From positions 1-39,987 of the forward strand of contig JAFIEM010000021.1 in assembly GCA_020832555.1 (NCBI GenBank): 39,987 nucleotides of DNA. The letters run 5' to 3'. The DNA comes from Natronohydrobacter sp. GTDB lineage: Bacteria; Pseudomonadota; Alphaproteobacteria; Rhodobacterales; Rhodobacteraceae. The translations under genes and the position numbers were made by a program. Within the stretch, counting starts at the first letter, position 1, and each line of letters starts with the position of its first letter. Under the pieces are notes generated by a model that searched no databases, was not told the origin of the DNA, and worked only from the letters and a program-made list of their open reading frames with translations. This document shows, piece after piece, positions 27,431 to 35,039 of the stretch.

Positions 27431-28522
27431 ATGAACGGATCAGACAGCCCTTCGGATGCGGATCTGCGCGTCGTTCTTGGCAGGATTGCGCTGCCGGGAG
27501 GCGGGACGCTGGGCGCGTCCGGGCGCATTACGGGCCTGAGCGCTGCGGGCGGGCGCGTCAGCCTGTCGATCCAGATTGCCCCGGATGAGGCACAGACCTT
27601 CGCAACGGTCCGTGACGAAGCCGAGACCGCGCTGCGCGCGCTGCCCGGTGTGACATCGGTCTTTGCGGTTTTGACATCGGAACGCCCGGTGCCGCCGAAA
27701 CTGACCCCTGACCACCCGGCCAAGCCGGACCCTCTGGCCGGGATCGGCCATGTTATCGCGGTTGCGTCCGGCAAGGGCGGGGTCGGCAAATCGACCACCA
27801 CAGTCAACCTTGCGCTTGCGCTGCGCGCGCAGGGGTTGAGCGTGGGCATACTCGATGCAGATATCTACGGCCCCTCGCTTCCCACTTTGCTGGGGCTGCA
27901 CGGCAAGCCGGGCATGGGCGCGGGGCGCAAGCTGAAACCGATGCAGGCTTACGGGCTGAAAGCCATGTCGATGGGTCTGTTGGTGGATGCCGAAACCGCG
28001 ATGGTCTGGCGCGGACCGATGGTCATGTCGGCGATCACGCAGATGATGGCCGATGTGGACTGGGGCGCGCTGGATGTGCTTCTGGTCGATATGCCCCCCG
28101 GCACGGGCGACGCGCAGCTTGCGCTGGCGCAGGGCACGCGGCTTGCCGGGGCGGTGATCGTCTCGACCCCGCAGGATCTGTCGCTGATCGATGCACGGCG
28201 CGGGATTGCGATGTTTCGCAAGGTGGACGTGCCGATCCTTGGCATTATCGAGAATATGAGCCATTTCATCTGCCCCGATTGTGGTGGCAAGCACACGATT
28301 TTCGGCCAAGGCGGGGCCGAGGCTGAGGCCGCGCGCCTCTCTGTCCCCTTCCTTGGCGGTGTGCCGCTGACGATGGACTTGCGCGCGGCCTCTGACGCGG
28401 GCCAGCCTGTAACAGCGCGCGACCCGGATGGGCCGTTAGGCCGGATTTACCAGCAAATCGCCCGGACCATAATGGCCGGGCTGACCACCTTGCCACGGGC
28501 ACAACGCCCCGGCCAACCCTGA
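27431..28522 (+). CDS. mrp: Mrp/NBP35-type Fe-S cluster carrier ATPase
   Basis: A 363-residue cytoplasmic protein from this start. The N-terminal DUF59/MIP18-like domain ('LPGVTSVFAVLTSE') is followed by a P-loop ATPase domain with the deviant Walker A 'SGKGGVGKST', 'DADIYGPSLP' and the C-terminal 'CPDC' that binds a labile [4Fe-4S] cluster. It inserts clusters into Fe-S apoproteins. With 12 or more Fe-S sites among FdhA, FdhB and the polyferredoxin, a dedicated role is plausible. Start at 27431 preferred over 27413, which lies 5 bases after a strong hairpin and has no ribosome binding site. Confidence 0.93.
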   Translation: MNGSDSPSDADLRVVLGRIALPGGGTLGASGRITGLSAAGGRVSLSIQIAPDEAQTFATVRDEAETALRALPGVTSVFAVLTSERPVPPKLTPDHPAKPDPLAGIGHVIAVASGKGGVGKSTTTVNLALALRAQGLSVGILDADIYGPSLPTLLGLHGKPGMGAGRKLKPMQAYGLKAMSMGLLVDAETAMVWRGPMVMSAITQMMADVDWGALDVLLVDMPPGTGDAQLALAQGTRLAGAVIVSTPQDLSLIDARRGIAMFRKVDVPILGIIENMSHFICPDCGGKHTIFGQGGAEAEAARLSVPFLGGVPLTMDLRAASDAGQPVTARDPDGPLGRIYQQIARTIMAGLTTLPRAQRPGQP

Positions 28523-28540
28523 GAAACAGGAGATCAGACC

Positions 28541-28696
28541 ATGAAAGCCTTTCTTGCCGCAATCGTTTTCGCCGGGATTGTTGCCTTTGTCGCGGCAACT
28601 GTTCTGGATGGCAGCTATCAGCAACCTGCCTATTCCGCCTTCACCACCGAAGGCGCGCGGGTTGACAATCCGGGCAGCAATCTGATCGGCAACTGA
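28541..28696 (+). CDS. Small single-pass membrane protein (51 aa)
   Basis: A 51-codon frame with a good AGGAG 8 bases upstream. A hydrophobic N-terminal helix (about residues 3-23, 'AFLAAIVFAGIVAFVAATVL') precedes a polar tail ending 'VDNPGSNLIGN'. It may be a signal peptide or an uncleaved anchor. It lies 18 bases after mrp and 5 bases before the WD40-cytochrome gene, so it is probably part of the same transcript. No family recognised; a small component of a periplasmic electron-transfer complex is possible. Confidence 0.7.
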   Translation: MKAFLAAIVFAGIVAFVAATVLDGSYQQPAYSAFTTEGARVDNPGSNLIGN

Positions 28697-28701
28697 TCTG
28701 C

Positions 28702-29952
28702 ATGAAGGCGTTCTGCCTTGCAGCCCTGCTGGCCCTGACCAGCCCGGCATTCGCGCAGGATCTGAGCGGTCATGGCGGGCCTGTCGGTGCGCTGGATGTG
28801 GCGGGCGATGTGCTGCTCTCGGGCAGTTTCGACACGCGCGCGATTCTGTGGGATCTGACCCATGCCAGTGCCCGCAATGTCACGCGCTTTCACGACGGCA
28901 ATGTGACGGGGGTCGCGCTTCTGCCGGATGGCGGGTTTGTGACGGCAGGGCAGGACGGGCGCATCGCGCTTTGGCTGGCAGATAGCCGCATGCCGGATTT
29001 CGCCACGGAACCCGGTGTTTCGGCAATCGCGGCTCTGGCCGTCTCACCTGATGGCATGCGGGTTGCGGCGGGTTTCTGGGACGGACAGGTGCACGTGCTG
29101 GAGCGCGCTACCGGCCGGGTGCAAAGCCATCAGGCCCATAGCGACCGCGTGACAGGGCTTGGCTTCCTGCCCTCGGGCGATCTGGTCACGGTTGGCGGCG
29201 ATCTGCGGCTGGTGCGTTGGGATGACGGGTTCACCCCGCTTGCGCGTGCGGAATTGCCAGACCTGCCCAATGGACTGGCGATCAGCGAAGGCCGGATTGC
29301 CGTGATCTTCGCAGAAGGGGCGCTGCGGCTTTTTGCGCCTTCGGGTGAAATGCTGCCGGAACGGTTCCTGACGGACCGTCCGCTGGTCGCGCTGGCGGCA
29401 CGGGGCAACGATATCGCTGCCGGGGCGATTGATGGCACGGTCTGGTATCTGACAGCCGACGCCCTTGCGCAGCGCGTGATGTTTCGCGCGGCCACTGGTC
29501 CGGTCTGGGCGCTTGCGCTCGATGCGCGGCAGGCCTTCACCGCCGGGGCGGATGGGGTGATCCGGCGTTGGTCGCTGGAGGATGGCACGGCCCTTGGGGA
29601 CGATGCCGCGCCGGTGCAGGCGGAATACACCGACGACAGCCGAGGCGCAGAGATCTGGCGGGCTTGCGCGGTCTGCCATTCGCTGATCCCCGAGGATCAC
29701 AGCCGCGCAGGCCCCAGCCTGCATGGCATCTTTGGCCAGCGGATCGCCATGCAACCCGGCTACGACTACTCGCCCGCGCTCGAAGCGCTCGATATTGTCT
29801 GGACCCCGCGCACGGTGGCCGAGCTTTTCGAGCACGGCCCCGAAGCCTATACGCCCGGATCACGCATGCCAGAGCAGCGAATCGCTGATGCGGCGGATCG
29901 CGTGGCGCTGGTCGAATTTCTCGCCCGCGCAAGCGCGGAGACTGGCCAATAG
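28702..29952 (+). CDS. WD40-repeat protein fused to c-type cytochrome
   Basis: A 416-residue secreted protein. A Sec signal peptide ends near 'SPAFAQ' (19). Then come about six degenerate WD40 blades (20-300; 'LLSGSFDTRAILWDL', 'FVTAGQDGRIALWLA', 'FTAGADGVIRRWSLE'). A class I cytochrome c domain follows, with heme motif Cys322-Ala-Val-Cys325-His326 and a probable axial Met389 ('PGSRMPEQ'). It would act in the periplasm, the propeller giving a protein-binding platform and the heme transferring electrons. Position directly after the formate dehydrogenase/mrp set suggests a link to periplasmic respiration, but the partner is unknown. Confidence 0.9.
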   Translation: MKAFCLAALLALTSPAFAQDLSGHGGPVGALDVAGDVLLSGSFDTRAILWDLTHASARNVTRFHDGNVTGVALLPDGGFVTAGQDGRIALWLADSRMPDFATEPGVSAIAALAVSPDGMRVAAGFWDGQVHVLERATGRVQSHQAHSDRVTGLGFLPSGDLVTVGGDLRLVRWDDGFTPLARAELPDLPNGLAISEGRIAVIFAEGALRLFAPSGEMLPERFLTDRPLVALAARGNDIAAGAIDGTVWYLTADALAQRVMFRAATGPVWALALDARQAFTAGADGVIRRWSLEDGTALGDDAAPVQAEYTDDSRGAEIWRACAVCHSLIPEDHSRAGPSLHGIFGQRIAMQPGYDYSPALEALDIVWTPRTVAELFEHGPEAYTPGSRMPEQRIADAADRVALVEFLARASAETGQ

Positions 29953-30040
29953 CGCGACACCTGCCCAAAGCACTTGTTTTTCCGTATTTCTTCGCGCGGC
30001 GTTTGCGCCTATAGTTGGCGCAGAAAAGAAAAGGACATCC

Positions 30041-30073
30041 ATGCAAGGTGTCTGGTTACCACGCGGGGAGTGA
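30041..30073 (+). CDS. Possible 10-residue upstream peptide of ihfB
   Basis: ATG at 30041 has a good AAGGA five bases upstream and encodes only 'MQGVWLPRGE'. Its last codons include the GGGGAG ribosome binding site of ihfB, whose ATG starts 4 bases after the stop. This would couple ihfB translation to ribosomes finishing the short frame. Speculative. Confidence 0.35.
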   Translation: MQGVWLPRGE

Positions 30074-30076
30074 CAC

Positions 30077-30364
30077 ATGATCCGATCTGAACTCATTCAG
30101 ATAATCGCGGATGAAAATCCGCATCTCTTTCAACGGGACGTAGAACGGATCGTGAATACGGTCTTCGGCGAGATCACAGAAGCCCTTGCGCGCGGCGAGC
30201 GCGTCGAATTGCGCGGTTTCGGGGCGTTCTCTGTCAAGAAGCGCGACTCGCGGCTTGGGCGCAATCCGCGCACGGGCGAGAGCGTCGAGGTCGAGGCCAA
30301 GGCCGTGCCCTTTTTCAAGACCGGCAAGCTGTTGCGCGAGCGGTTGAACGGAGTGGAAGGATAA
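30077..30364 (+). CDS. ihfB: Integration host factor beta subunit
   Basis: A 95-residue DNA-bending protein of the HU/IHF family: '[17 protein letters not shown]' N-terminal helices, the '[23 protein letters not shown]' beta arm with its intercalating Pro, and the C-terminal '[17 protein letters not shown]'. It pairs with IhfA to bend DNA at promoters and recombination sites. It lies 7 bases before the lapA-like gene, as usual in this family. The ribosome binding site GGGGAG overlaps a possible short upstream frame. Confidence 0.97.
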   Translation: MIRSELIQIIADENPHLFQRDVERIVNTVFGEITEALARGERVELRGFGAFSVKKRDSRLGRNPRTGESVEVEAKAVPFFKTGKLLRERLNGVEG

Positions 30365-30371
30365 AGGCCCC

Positions 30372-30725
30372 ATGATGGCGTATCTGCGCTATGGTTTCGC
30401 TGCCCTTGTGGCGGCAGTTTTCATCACGATTGCGCTGGCCAATCGTGCAATCGTCGAGGTCAAGCTGCTGCCGGATGTACTCGCGGCGCTATTCGGCTTC
30501 AATCTGGATATTCGGCTGCCCTTGTTCCTGATGCTCGGGATCGCGATTGCCGTCGGTTTGCTGCTGGGCTTCATCTGGGAATGGGTGCGCGAGCATGGCT
30601 ATCGCGCCGAAGCCGCCCGGTTGCGCCGTGAGAAGGATGCGATGCGCGACGAGTTGAAGCGCGTCGAGAAGATCGCGCCGCAGACACGCAAGGATGACGT
30701 CCTTGCGCTGGTCGAAGGGAATTGA
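30372..30725 (+). CDS. lapA: LapA family (DUF1049) membrane protein
   Basis: A 117-residue inner-membrane protein. Two helices (about 5-25 and 45-70, the second '[22 protein letters not shown]') are followed by a charged coiled-coil cytoplasmic tail. This is the LapA/YciS pattern; in E. coli LapA works with LapB in lipopolysaccharide assembly control. Tandem ATGs (30372, 30375) leave the start uncertain by one codon. Located between ihfB and trpF with short gaps. Confidence 0.88.
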   Translation: MMAYLRYGFAALVAAVFITIALANRAIVEVKLLPDVLAALFGFNLDIRLPLFLMLGIAIAVGLLLGFIWEWVREHGYRAEAARLRREKDAMRDELKRVEKIAPQTRKDDVLALVEGN

Positions 30726-30735
30726 GCGCGCCCCG

Positions 30736-31389
30736 ATGGCTGACCCGGTTGCAGTCAAGATTTGTGGGCTGACCAGCCCACAGGCCGTTTCTGATGCGGT
30801 GACTGCGGGTGCGCGCTATCTGGGCTTCGTGTTCTTTCCCCGCTCGCCCCGGCATCTGGACATCGCAACGGCGGCAGAGCTTGTCGCTTCCGTTCCCATC
30901 GGGATCGCCAAAGTAGCTTTGACCGTAGATGCAGATGATCCGGCGCTGGATGCGCTTCTGGCCACTGTGCCCATCGACATGCTGCAACTCCACGGCCATG
31001 AACCCCCCGCGCGCGTCGCCGAGGTGAAAGCCCGTTTCGGTCTGCCGGTTATGAAAGCCGTGGGTGTGGCCGATCGCAGGGATCTGGCCATGCTTGGGCG
31101 CTATATGGAGGTGGCCGATCAGATTCTGGTTGATGCAAAACCCCCGAAGGGCGCTGATCTGCCTGGCGGAAATGGTTTGGCCTTTGACTGGCGGCTGATC
31201 GAAGGCCGCGAATGGAAAAAGCCCTGGATGCTGGCAGGCGGGCTGACGCCGGAGAATGTCGCTGACGCCGTGCGCCTGACCGGTGCGCGTCAGGTCGATG
31301 TGTCCTCGGGTGTGGAAAGCGCGCCGGGCGTGAAAGACCCGGCGCGCATCAAGGCGTTCATTCAGGCCGCGCAGCACGCTGCGGCCTGA
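30736..31389 (+). CDS. trpF: Phosphoribosylanthranilate isomerase
   Basis: A 217-residue TIM-barrel enzyme of tryptophan synthesis, converting phosphoribosylanthranilate to the carboxyphenylamino-deoxyribulose phosphate. Catalytic Cys in 'VKICGLTSP' and Asp in '[11 protein letters not shown]' are visible, as is the phosphate site 'VDVSSGVE'. Start at 30736 fits the family N-terminus, 10 bases after the lapA stop; an in-frame start at 30694 would overlap lapA and lacks support. trpB, its usual neighbour, is absent: the next gene is convergent, only 7 bases away. Confidence 0.96.
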   Translation: MADPVAVKICGLTSPQAVSDAVTAGARYLGFVFFPRSPRHLDIATAAELVASVPIGIAKVALTVDADDPALDALLATVPIDMLQLHGHEPPARVAEVKARFGLPVMKAVGVADRRDLAMLGRYMEVADQILVDAKPPKGADLPGGNGLAFDWRLIEGREWKKPWMLAGGLTPENVADAVRLTGARQVDVSSGVESAPGVKDPARIKAFIQAAQHAAA

Positions 31390-31396
31390 GACAGAT

Positions 31397-32170
31397 TCAG
31401 TCCATTGCGCCCATCACCGTCATGTCGCGCAGAACCACATCCAGTCCGGCAATATCCCAGGAATTTGTGACGCCACCATTCTCAAGTGAAATCGTGTGGA
31501 TCTGGCCATTGGCATAGAGCCAGCCCGTGTTCATGCTTTCGGCATCGGTGGAGATGTCAAACGCGATCGGGCCTTCCAGCATGACGCCCAACTCGCCCAC
31601 CATTTCATTCGTACCGTCATTGGGCGCGGTCTGGCGCAGCAGCGCGGCGCGCTCCATGTCGATATTGAACATCGCGGTCGATTCGGGCGTGCCGACATTA
31701 TTGGTATAGGCCGTGCCTGCGATCATGGGCGCGCCCTCGGTCCCGTCACCGAAATGCAGTTCGCCATCGACCATCGCTTCGCCTGTGCTCAGGTTGATAC
31801 GGTGATTGGTTGTGCCCGACATGAAGCGCAGCGCATCAGGTACCGGGTTGATATCGACGATCACCGGGGCACCTTCGGCAATCTCCATGCCCGCGCTCAT
31901 TTCGACGATCAGATCCCAGGTCCCGCTCATCGGGTCAATCGAGACCACCTCGAAATTCTCGGTCACGCCGATCAGACCACCAGTCGCATTACGGTAGTCA
32001 ATGCCGAGCAGCCGACCGTCGAAATCGACATCCTGCATGCCCGTGACCTGACCGCTGTTCAGATCGATCATGACAAGCGTCCGGTCGCCTGCAAGCCCGA
32101 TGGCGGTATTGGCAACGGCAGGGGCTGCCATCAATGCGGCCAGACTCGCGGAAAGCGCGAAGGTTTTCAT
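31397..32170 (-). CDS. DUF4394 secreted protein
   Basis: A 257-residue protein. A Sec signal peptide ('MKTFALSASLAALMAAPAVA', cleavage near 20) is followed by a propeller-like DUF4394 domain ('IGLAGDRTLVMIDLNSGQVTG', 'LLGIDYRNATGGLIGVTENFEVVSIDP', 'NPVPDALRFMS'). It is secreted or periplasmic, possibly a beta-propeller; function unknown. GGAGAAAGAAC precedes the start. It lies convergently 7 bases from trpF and downstream of the Rrf2 regulator on the same strand with a 114-base gap. Confidence 0.88.
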   Translation of the reverse strand: MKTFALSASLAALMAAPAVANTAIGLAGDRTLVMIDLNSGQVTGMQDVDFDGRLLGIDYRNATGGLIGVTENFEVVSIDPMSGTWDLIVEMSAGMEIAEGAPVIVDINPVPDALRFMSGTTNHRINLSTGEAMVDGELHFGDGTEGAPMIAGTAYTNNVGTPESTAMFNIDMERAALLRQTAPNDGTNEMVGELGVMLEGPIAFDISTDAESMNTGWLYANGQIHTISLENGGVTNSWDIAGLDVVLRDMTVMGAMD

Positions 32171-32284
32171 GTTCTTTCTCCATTTTTACGAAGACCTCGT
32201 GGGTCACGCAAAGGCAACGGATGCCTGTTGGAGAAAGTTTCAGACCATCGGATAACAGCTTCGTGTGGCGTGATTTTTTCTGGC

Positions 32285-32803
32285 TCAGCCGGAAGCGGCA
32301 ACCAGTCGGGCCGACATGTCCGGGTCTGACACGGGCGCAGCGGGTACATGACAGGATGCCGAAAGGCGCGGCACTTCCATGTTCAGAATGGCTTGCAATC
32401 CCGCATTGCATTCAACCAGTTCCGAGAGCCAGACTTCGTCCAGCGCCGAGTAGAACGCCTCGACCGCGCGCGACAGATGCGGGCGCATCACGCAATGCGC
32501 CTTGAGCGGGCAAGTGTTGTTGGTCGAGAAGCATTCCATGAAGGGCAGGCCGGATTCAAACGCACGGAAGACTTCGCCGACGCTGATCGAGGATGCCGCG
32601 CGGGCCAGATGAAACCCGCCATGCCGTCCGCGCTGAGTTACGATGAACCCTTCCTGACCCAGTTTGTTGATGACCTGAGCCAGATGGTTTTCCGACGCAT
32701 TGACTGCCTTTGCAGCATCCTGCTTGCGCACGAGACTGTCCTTGTTGACAGCGCAGAACATCAAGGTGCGCAAGGCCAGATTCGTTCTTGTGGTCAGTCG
32801 CAT
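32285..32803 (-). CDS. NsrR-like Rrf2 family Fe-S transcriptional regulator
   Basis: A 172-residue regulator from the ATG at 32803. The N-terminal winged helix ('MRLTTRTNLALRTLMF', 'ENHLAQVINKLGQEGFIVTQRGRHGGFHLA') is of Rrf2 type. Cys91, Cys98 and Cys104 ('ECFSTNNTCPLKAHC') match the cluster-binding cysteines of NsrR, which senses nitric oxide via an Fe-S cluster. GAGGAGATAG upstream decides this start; an extension to 32923 is unlikely. It is divergent from sqr and has a well-placed FNR box, so it is probably made under low oxygen. Confidence 0.93.
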   Translation of the reverse strand: MRLTTRTNLALRTLMFCAVNKDSLVRKQDAAKAVNASENHLAQVINKLGQEGFIVTQRGRHGGFHLARAASSISVGEVFRAFESGLPFMECFSTNNTCPLKAHCVMRPHLSRAVEAFYSALDEVWLSELVECNAGLQAILNMEVPRLSASCHVPAAPVSDPDMSARLVAASG

Positions 32804-32863
32804 GGCTATCTCCTCGGTGCGGGGCTTGGCCGATCCGGCCCAAATGGTCTCCCTCGGATATGC

Positions 32864-32905
32864 ATTATCCGGTGCAAGCGGCCATGCGACATTGATCCGG
32901 ATCAA
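32864..32905 (-). promoter_or_regulatory. FNR-type box and -10 element of the NsrR-like gene
   Basis: TTGATCCGGATCAA (32892-32905) is a perfect FNR/FnrL palindrome. On the - strand, GATAAT (complement of 32864-32869) is a 5/6 match to a -10 element. It sets a start near 32857 and places the box at -41.5, the standard class II activating position. Confidence 0.75.
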
Positions 32906-32961
32906 ACACATGTCAGGTAGCATCGGGCCATATTGTCGCAGGTGGTGGAGATTGGCCGAAT

Positions 32962-32975
32962 TTGACTTGGATCAA
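32962..32975 (+). promoter_or_regulatory. FNR-type box upstream of sqr
   Basis: TTGACTTGGATCAA differs from the FNR consensus in one half-site base. It lies 64 bases before the sqr start codon, consistent with activation, though the matching -10 element is poor. An NNR/DNR-type regulator could also bind. Confidence 0.6.
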
Positions 32976-33038
32976 GGATAGCGTAATTGATATATGCGAT
33001 TGTGAACATATGTATGCCGGGGGAAAAGGGAGCGCCTC

Positions 33039-34361
33039 ATGTCCGATCTTGAACATCTCACAGCAAGCCGCAGGGGCTTTCTGGGCCTTGCCGGGGCGGG
33101 CGGCGCGGCTTTGGCTTTCGGTGCGGGGACCGCGCAGGCGCAGAAGGTGCGCACATCCGCACGCATCCTGATCCTTGGGGCCGGGGCAGGCGGGGCGGCG
33201 ATTGCCAACCGTCTGGCCGACCGGCTGGAGGGGGCGCAGATCACGGTTCTCGATGGCAAGCAGGAGCATTGGTATCAGCCGGGTTTCACGCTGATCGCGG
33301 CCGGGCTGAAACCGGCCAGTTATTCGGTGTCGTCGCTGACCGGCTGGTTGCCGCGCAACATCACCTTCGTCAATGATTACGCCGCCGAACTGGACCCGGA
33401 AGCCAACCGTGTGACCACGACCGGCGGGCAGCGGATCGAGTATGATTACCTGATCGTTTCGACCGGGGTGGTGCTGGACTGGGACGCGATCGAAGGCTTT
33501 GACCTGAGCATGGTTGGCCCGGAGAACGGCATCGGCGCGCAATATGCAGGCCCCGACTACGCCGCGAAAACCTGGGCCGCGATAGACCGCTTCACGAATG
33601 AGGGCGGCGTGGGCCTGTTCGGACGTCCCGAGACCGAGATGAAATGCGCGGGCGCGCCGGTGAAGATCACCTTCCTGGCCGAGGACATTGCCACCACCAA
33701 AGGCAATCGTGGCAAATGCGAATTCATCTACACGACGCCGGGCGGGGCGCTGTTCGGGGTGCCGGTGATCCATCACCGGGTCCGTCAGATCATGGATGAG
33801 CGCAATATCACCTATAACTACCGCTGGACGCTGAAAAGCATCGACCCGTCCGCCAAGACTGCGACCTTCGAGACACCGGATTTCGTCGAAACGCTCGATT
33901 GGGATTTCATCAACGTCATCCCGCCCCAGCGCGCGCCCAAGGTGATCATGGAGTCAGGGCTTTCGTGGGAAGATCGCTGGGTCGGCGAGGGCTGGATTGA
34001 GGTCGATCCGCAAACCCTGCGCCATGCCCGCTATCCCAATGTCTTTGGCATCGGCGATATTGCCGGGGTGCCCAAGGGCAAGACAGCGGCCTCGGTCAAA
34101 TGGCATCTGCCGGTGGTCGAGGATCACCTGATCTCGGAAATCGCCGGGCGCGAAGGGACGCGGACATTCGACGGCTACACCTCCTGCCCGCTGATCACCC
34201 GTGTGGGTCGCGCGATGCTGGTCGAGTTCGACTACAAGGACAATCTGGTGCCGTCCTTCCCCGGTCTGATCGCGCCCTTGGAAGAGCTGTGGATTTCTTG
34301 GTTGATGAAGGAAGTCGCGCTGAAAGCCACCTATAATGCCATGCTGCGCGGTCGCGCCTGA
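33039..34361 (+). CDS. sqr: Sulfide:quinone oxidoreductase, type II
   Basis: A 440-residue FAD enzyme. The N-terminus carries a Tat-like motif ('ASRRGFLGLAGAGGAAL', Arg11-Arg12). It is followed by the FAD motif GAGAGG (47-52), the redox cysteines Cys203 ('MKCAGAP') and Cys383 ('GYTSCPLIT'), and 'YPNVFGIGDIAG'. These match the SQOR/type II group, to which the human enzyme belongs. It oxidises sulfide and reduces quinone at the membrane; the Tat-like motif would place it on the periplasmic face. GGGAG precedes the ATG. It is divergent from the NsrR-like gene behind FNR-type boxes and followed by a DUF5368 membrane protein. Confidence 0.94.
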   Translation: MSDLEHLTASRRGFLGLAGAGGAALAFGAGTAQAQKVRTSARILILGAGAGGAAIANRLADRLEGAQITVLDGKQEHWYQPGFTLIAAGLKPASYSVSSLTGWLPRNITFVNDYAAELDPEANRVTTTGGQRIEYDYLIVSTGVVLDWDAIEGFDLSMVGPENGIGAQYAGPDYAAKTWAAIDRFTNEGGVGLFGRPETEMKCAGAPVKITFLAEDIATTKGNRGKCEFIYTTPGGALFGVPVIHHRVRQIMDERNITYNYRWTLKSIDPSAKTATFETPDFVETLDWDFINVIPPQRAPKVIMESGLSWEDRWVGEGWIEVDPQTLRHARYPNVFGIGDIAGVPKGKTAASVKWHLPVVEDHLISEIAGREGTRTFDGYTSCPLITRVGRAMLVEFDYKDNLVPSFPGLIAPLEELWISWLMKEVALKATYNAMLRGRA

Positions 34362-34370
34362 GACATAGCG

Positions 34371-34420
34371 CCGGGGGCTGCCGCCCCCGGACCCCTGCGG
34401 ATATTTGGGCAAGAATGAAA
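34371..34420 (+). repeat. Dispersed intergenic repeat, copy B
   Basis: A perfect hairpin CCGGGGGC-TGCC-GCCCCCGG (34371-34390), a CCCC tract, and a tag ATATTTGGGCAAGAATGAAA (34401-34420). The tag matches the reverse complement of copy A (14244-14263) in 19 of 20 bases. It lies 10 bases after the sqr stop and may end transcription. Confidence 0.75.
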
Positions 34421-34447
34421 ACACTGGCCCGGTGAAAGGATACGACA

Positions 34448-34804
34448 ATGGAAGAATTCAGCCTGATGACACTTCTGGCCGTGTTCGAGGAAATGTTCGG
34501 GCGCGGCTTGTTCTGGACGATGGTGGCCGTTGCGGTCGCGATCACGTCTGCCTATGCGTTTGTGCTGATCCGTGACCGGTCCATGTCGATGCGCAAATTC
34601 CTGCTCGCGCAACTGTCCATGCCCTTTGGCGGTGCTGCGGCGGTCTGGTTCGTGATGATGATGACCAATTCCGGCTTTCGTGACATTGGCGGGCCGATCG
34701 ACTGGATCGTGCTCTTGGGCGTTTTCGTCGCAGGCGCGATTGGCTTTGCGATCCTCGTCTATGTGGTGCAATCGCTGATGCGCGGCAAATCTGCCGAAGC
34801 GTGA
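34448..34804 (+). CDS. DUF5368 family membrane protein
   Basis: A 118-residue inner-membrane protein with about three helices ('LFWTMVAVAVAITSAYAFVLI', 'PFGGAAAVWFVMMMT', 'IDWIVLLGVFVAGAIGFAILVYVVQSL'). The 'AVFEEMFGRGLFWTMV' start and 'KFLLAQLSMPFGGA' are features I associate with DUF5368. It follows sqr in the same direction, separated by the dispersed repeat, and may support sulfide oxidation or quinone-linked electron flow. Its function is unknown. A strong terminator follows. Confidence 0.83.
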   Translation: MEEFSLMTLLAVFEEMFGRGLFWTMVAVAVAITSAYAFVLIRDRSMSMRKFLLAQLSMPFGGAAAVWFVMMMTNSGFRDIGGPIDWIVLLGVFVAGAIGFAILVYVVQSLMRGKSAEA

Positions 34805-34858
34805 CGCGCCCGGAACAGGGCGGCGGCTGCTCCTCCCGGTATCACGCCGCCCTTGTCT

Positions 34859-34897
34859 GCCCGTGCCCTTCCTCCCGAGGGCGCGGGCTTATCTTTT
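34859..34897 (+). terminator. Intrinsic terminator after DUF5368 gene
   Basis: GCCCGTGCCCT pairs with AGGGCGCGGGC (11 pairs, one G-U) around an eight-base loop. It is followed by TTATCTTTT. It isolates the cysS transcription unit from sqr. Confidence 0.85.
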
Positions 34898-34901
34898 GCG
34901 C

Positions 34902-34931
34902 TTGGCAGGGCGCGGGATTTGCGGTTAGTGT
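34902..34931 (+). promoter_or_regulatory. Candidate promoter of cysS leader
   Basis: TTGGCA (34902-34907) is a fair -35. With an 18-base spacer, TAGTGT (34926-34931) is a weak -10, giving a start near 34938, immediately before the leader peptide ATG at 34939. The leader peptide would then be translated from a nearly leaderless mRNA. Confidence 0.4.
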
Positions 34932-34938
34932 CGCGCGC

Positions 34939-34983
34939 ATGAAAACCTTGACCTGCATCATCCCCTGCTGCATTTGCCGCTGA
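34939..34983 (+). CDS. Cys-rich leader peptide of cysS (14 aa)
   Basis: The 14-codon frame encodes MKTLTCIIPCCICR with Cys at 6, 10, 11 and 13, all TGC. It begins right after the predicted transcription start and lacks a Shine-Dalgarno, as expected for leaderless translation. It ends inside the 5' arm of a hairpin (34977-34995). Such a cluster of the cognate amino acid directly upstream of its tRNA synthetase is the mark of ribosome-mediated attenuation. The peptide itself probably has no function. The frame is open upstream to 34801, but that would cross a terminator. Confidence 0.6.
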   Translation: MKTLTCIIPCCICR

Positions 34984-35039
34984 GTTTCTCGGCGGTTGGT
35001 CTTTTGGCATTCTCTTCTGTCTGACAGCACCTTCCGCCG
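34977..35039 (+). promoter_or_regulatory. Predicted attenuator with two competing hairpins upstream of cysS
   Basis: Hairpin A: CCGCTGAG (34977-34984, containing the leader stop codon), TTT loop, CTCGGCGG (34988-34995), followed by TTGGTCTTTT. Hairpin B: CGGCGG (34990-34995) with CCGCCG (35034-35039), extended by GGT/ACC across a symmetric TT/TT internal loop. They share bases and exclude each other. A ribosome stalled at the Cys codons would cover the 5' arm of A and favour B and cysS expression. Prediction by eye. Confidence 0.45.

Noticed and set aside
32216-32241. EcfG-like promoter for the DUF4394 gene on the - strand
   Set aside because: GAAAC-N17-CGTT has one mismatch in the -35 core; not enough by eye to call.
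34801-34983. 60-codon GTG-started frame ending in the cysS leader peptide
   Set aside because: It would cross a strong intrinsic terminator and overlaps the DUF5368 stop. Only the last 14 codons have a meaningful context.
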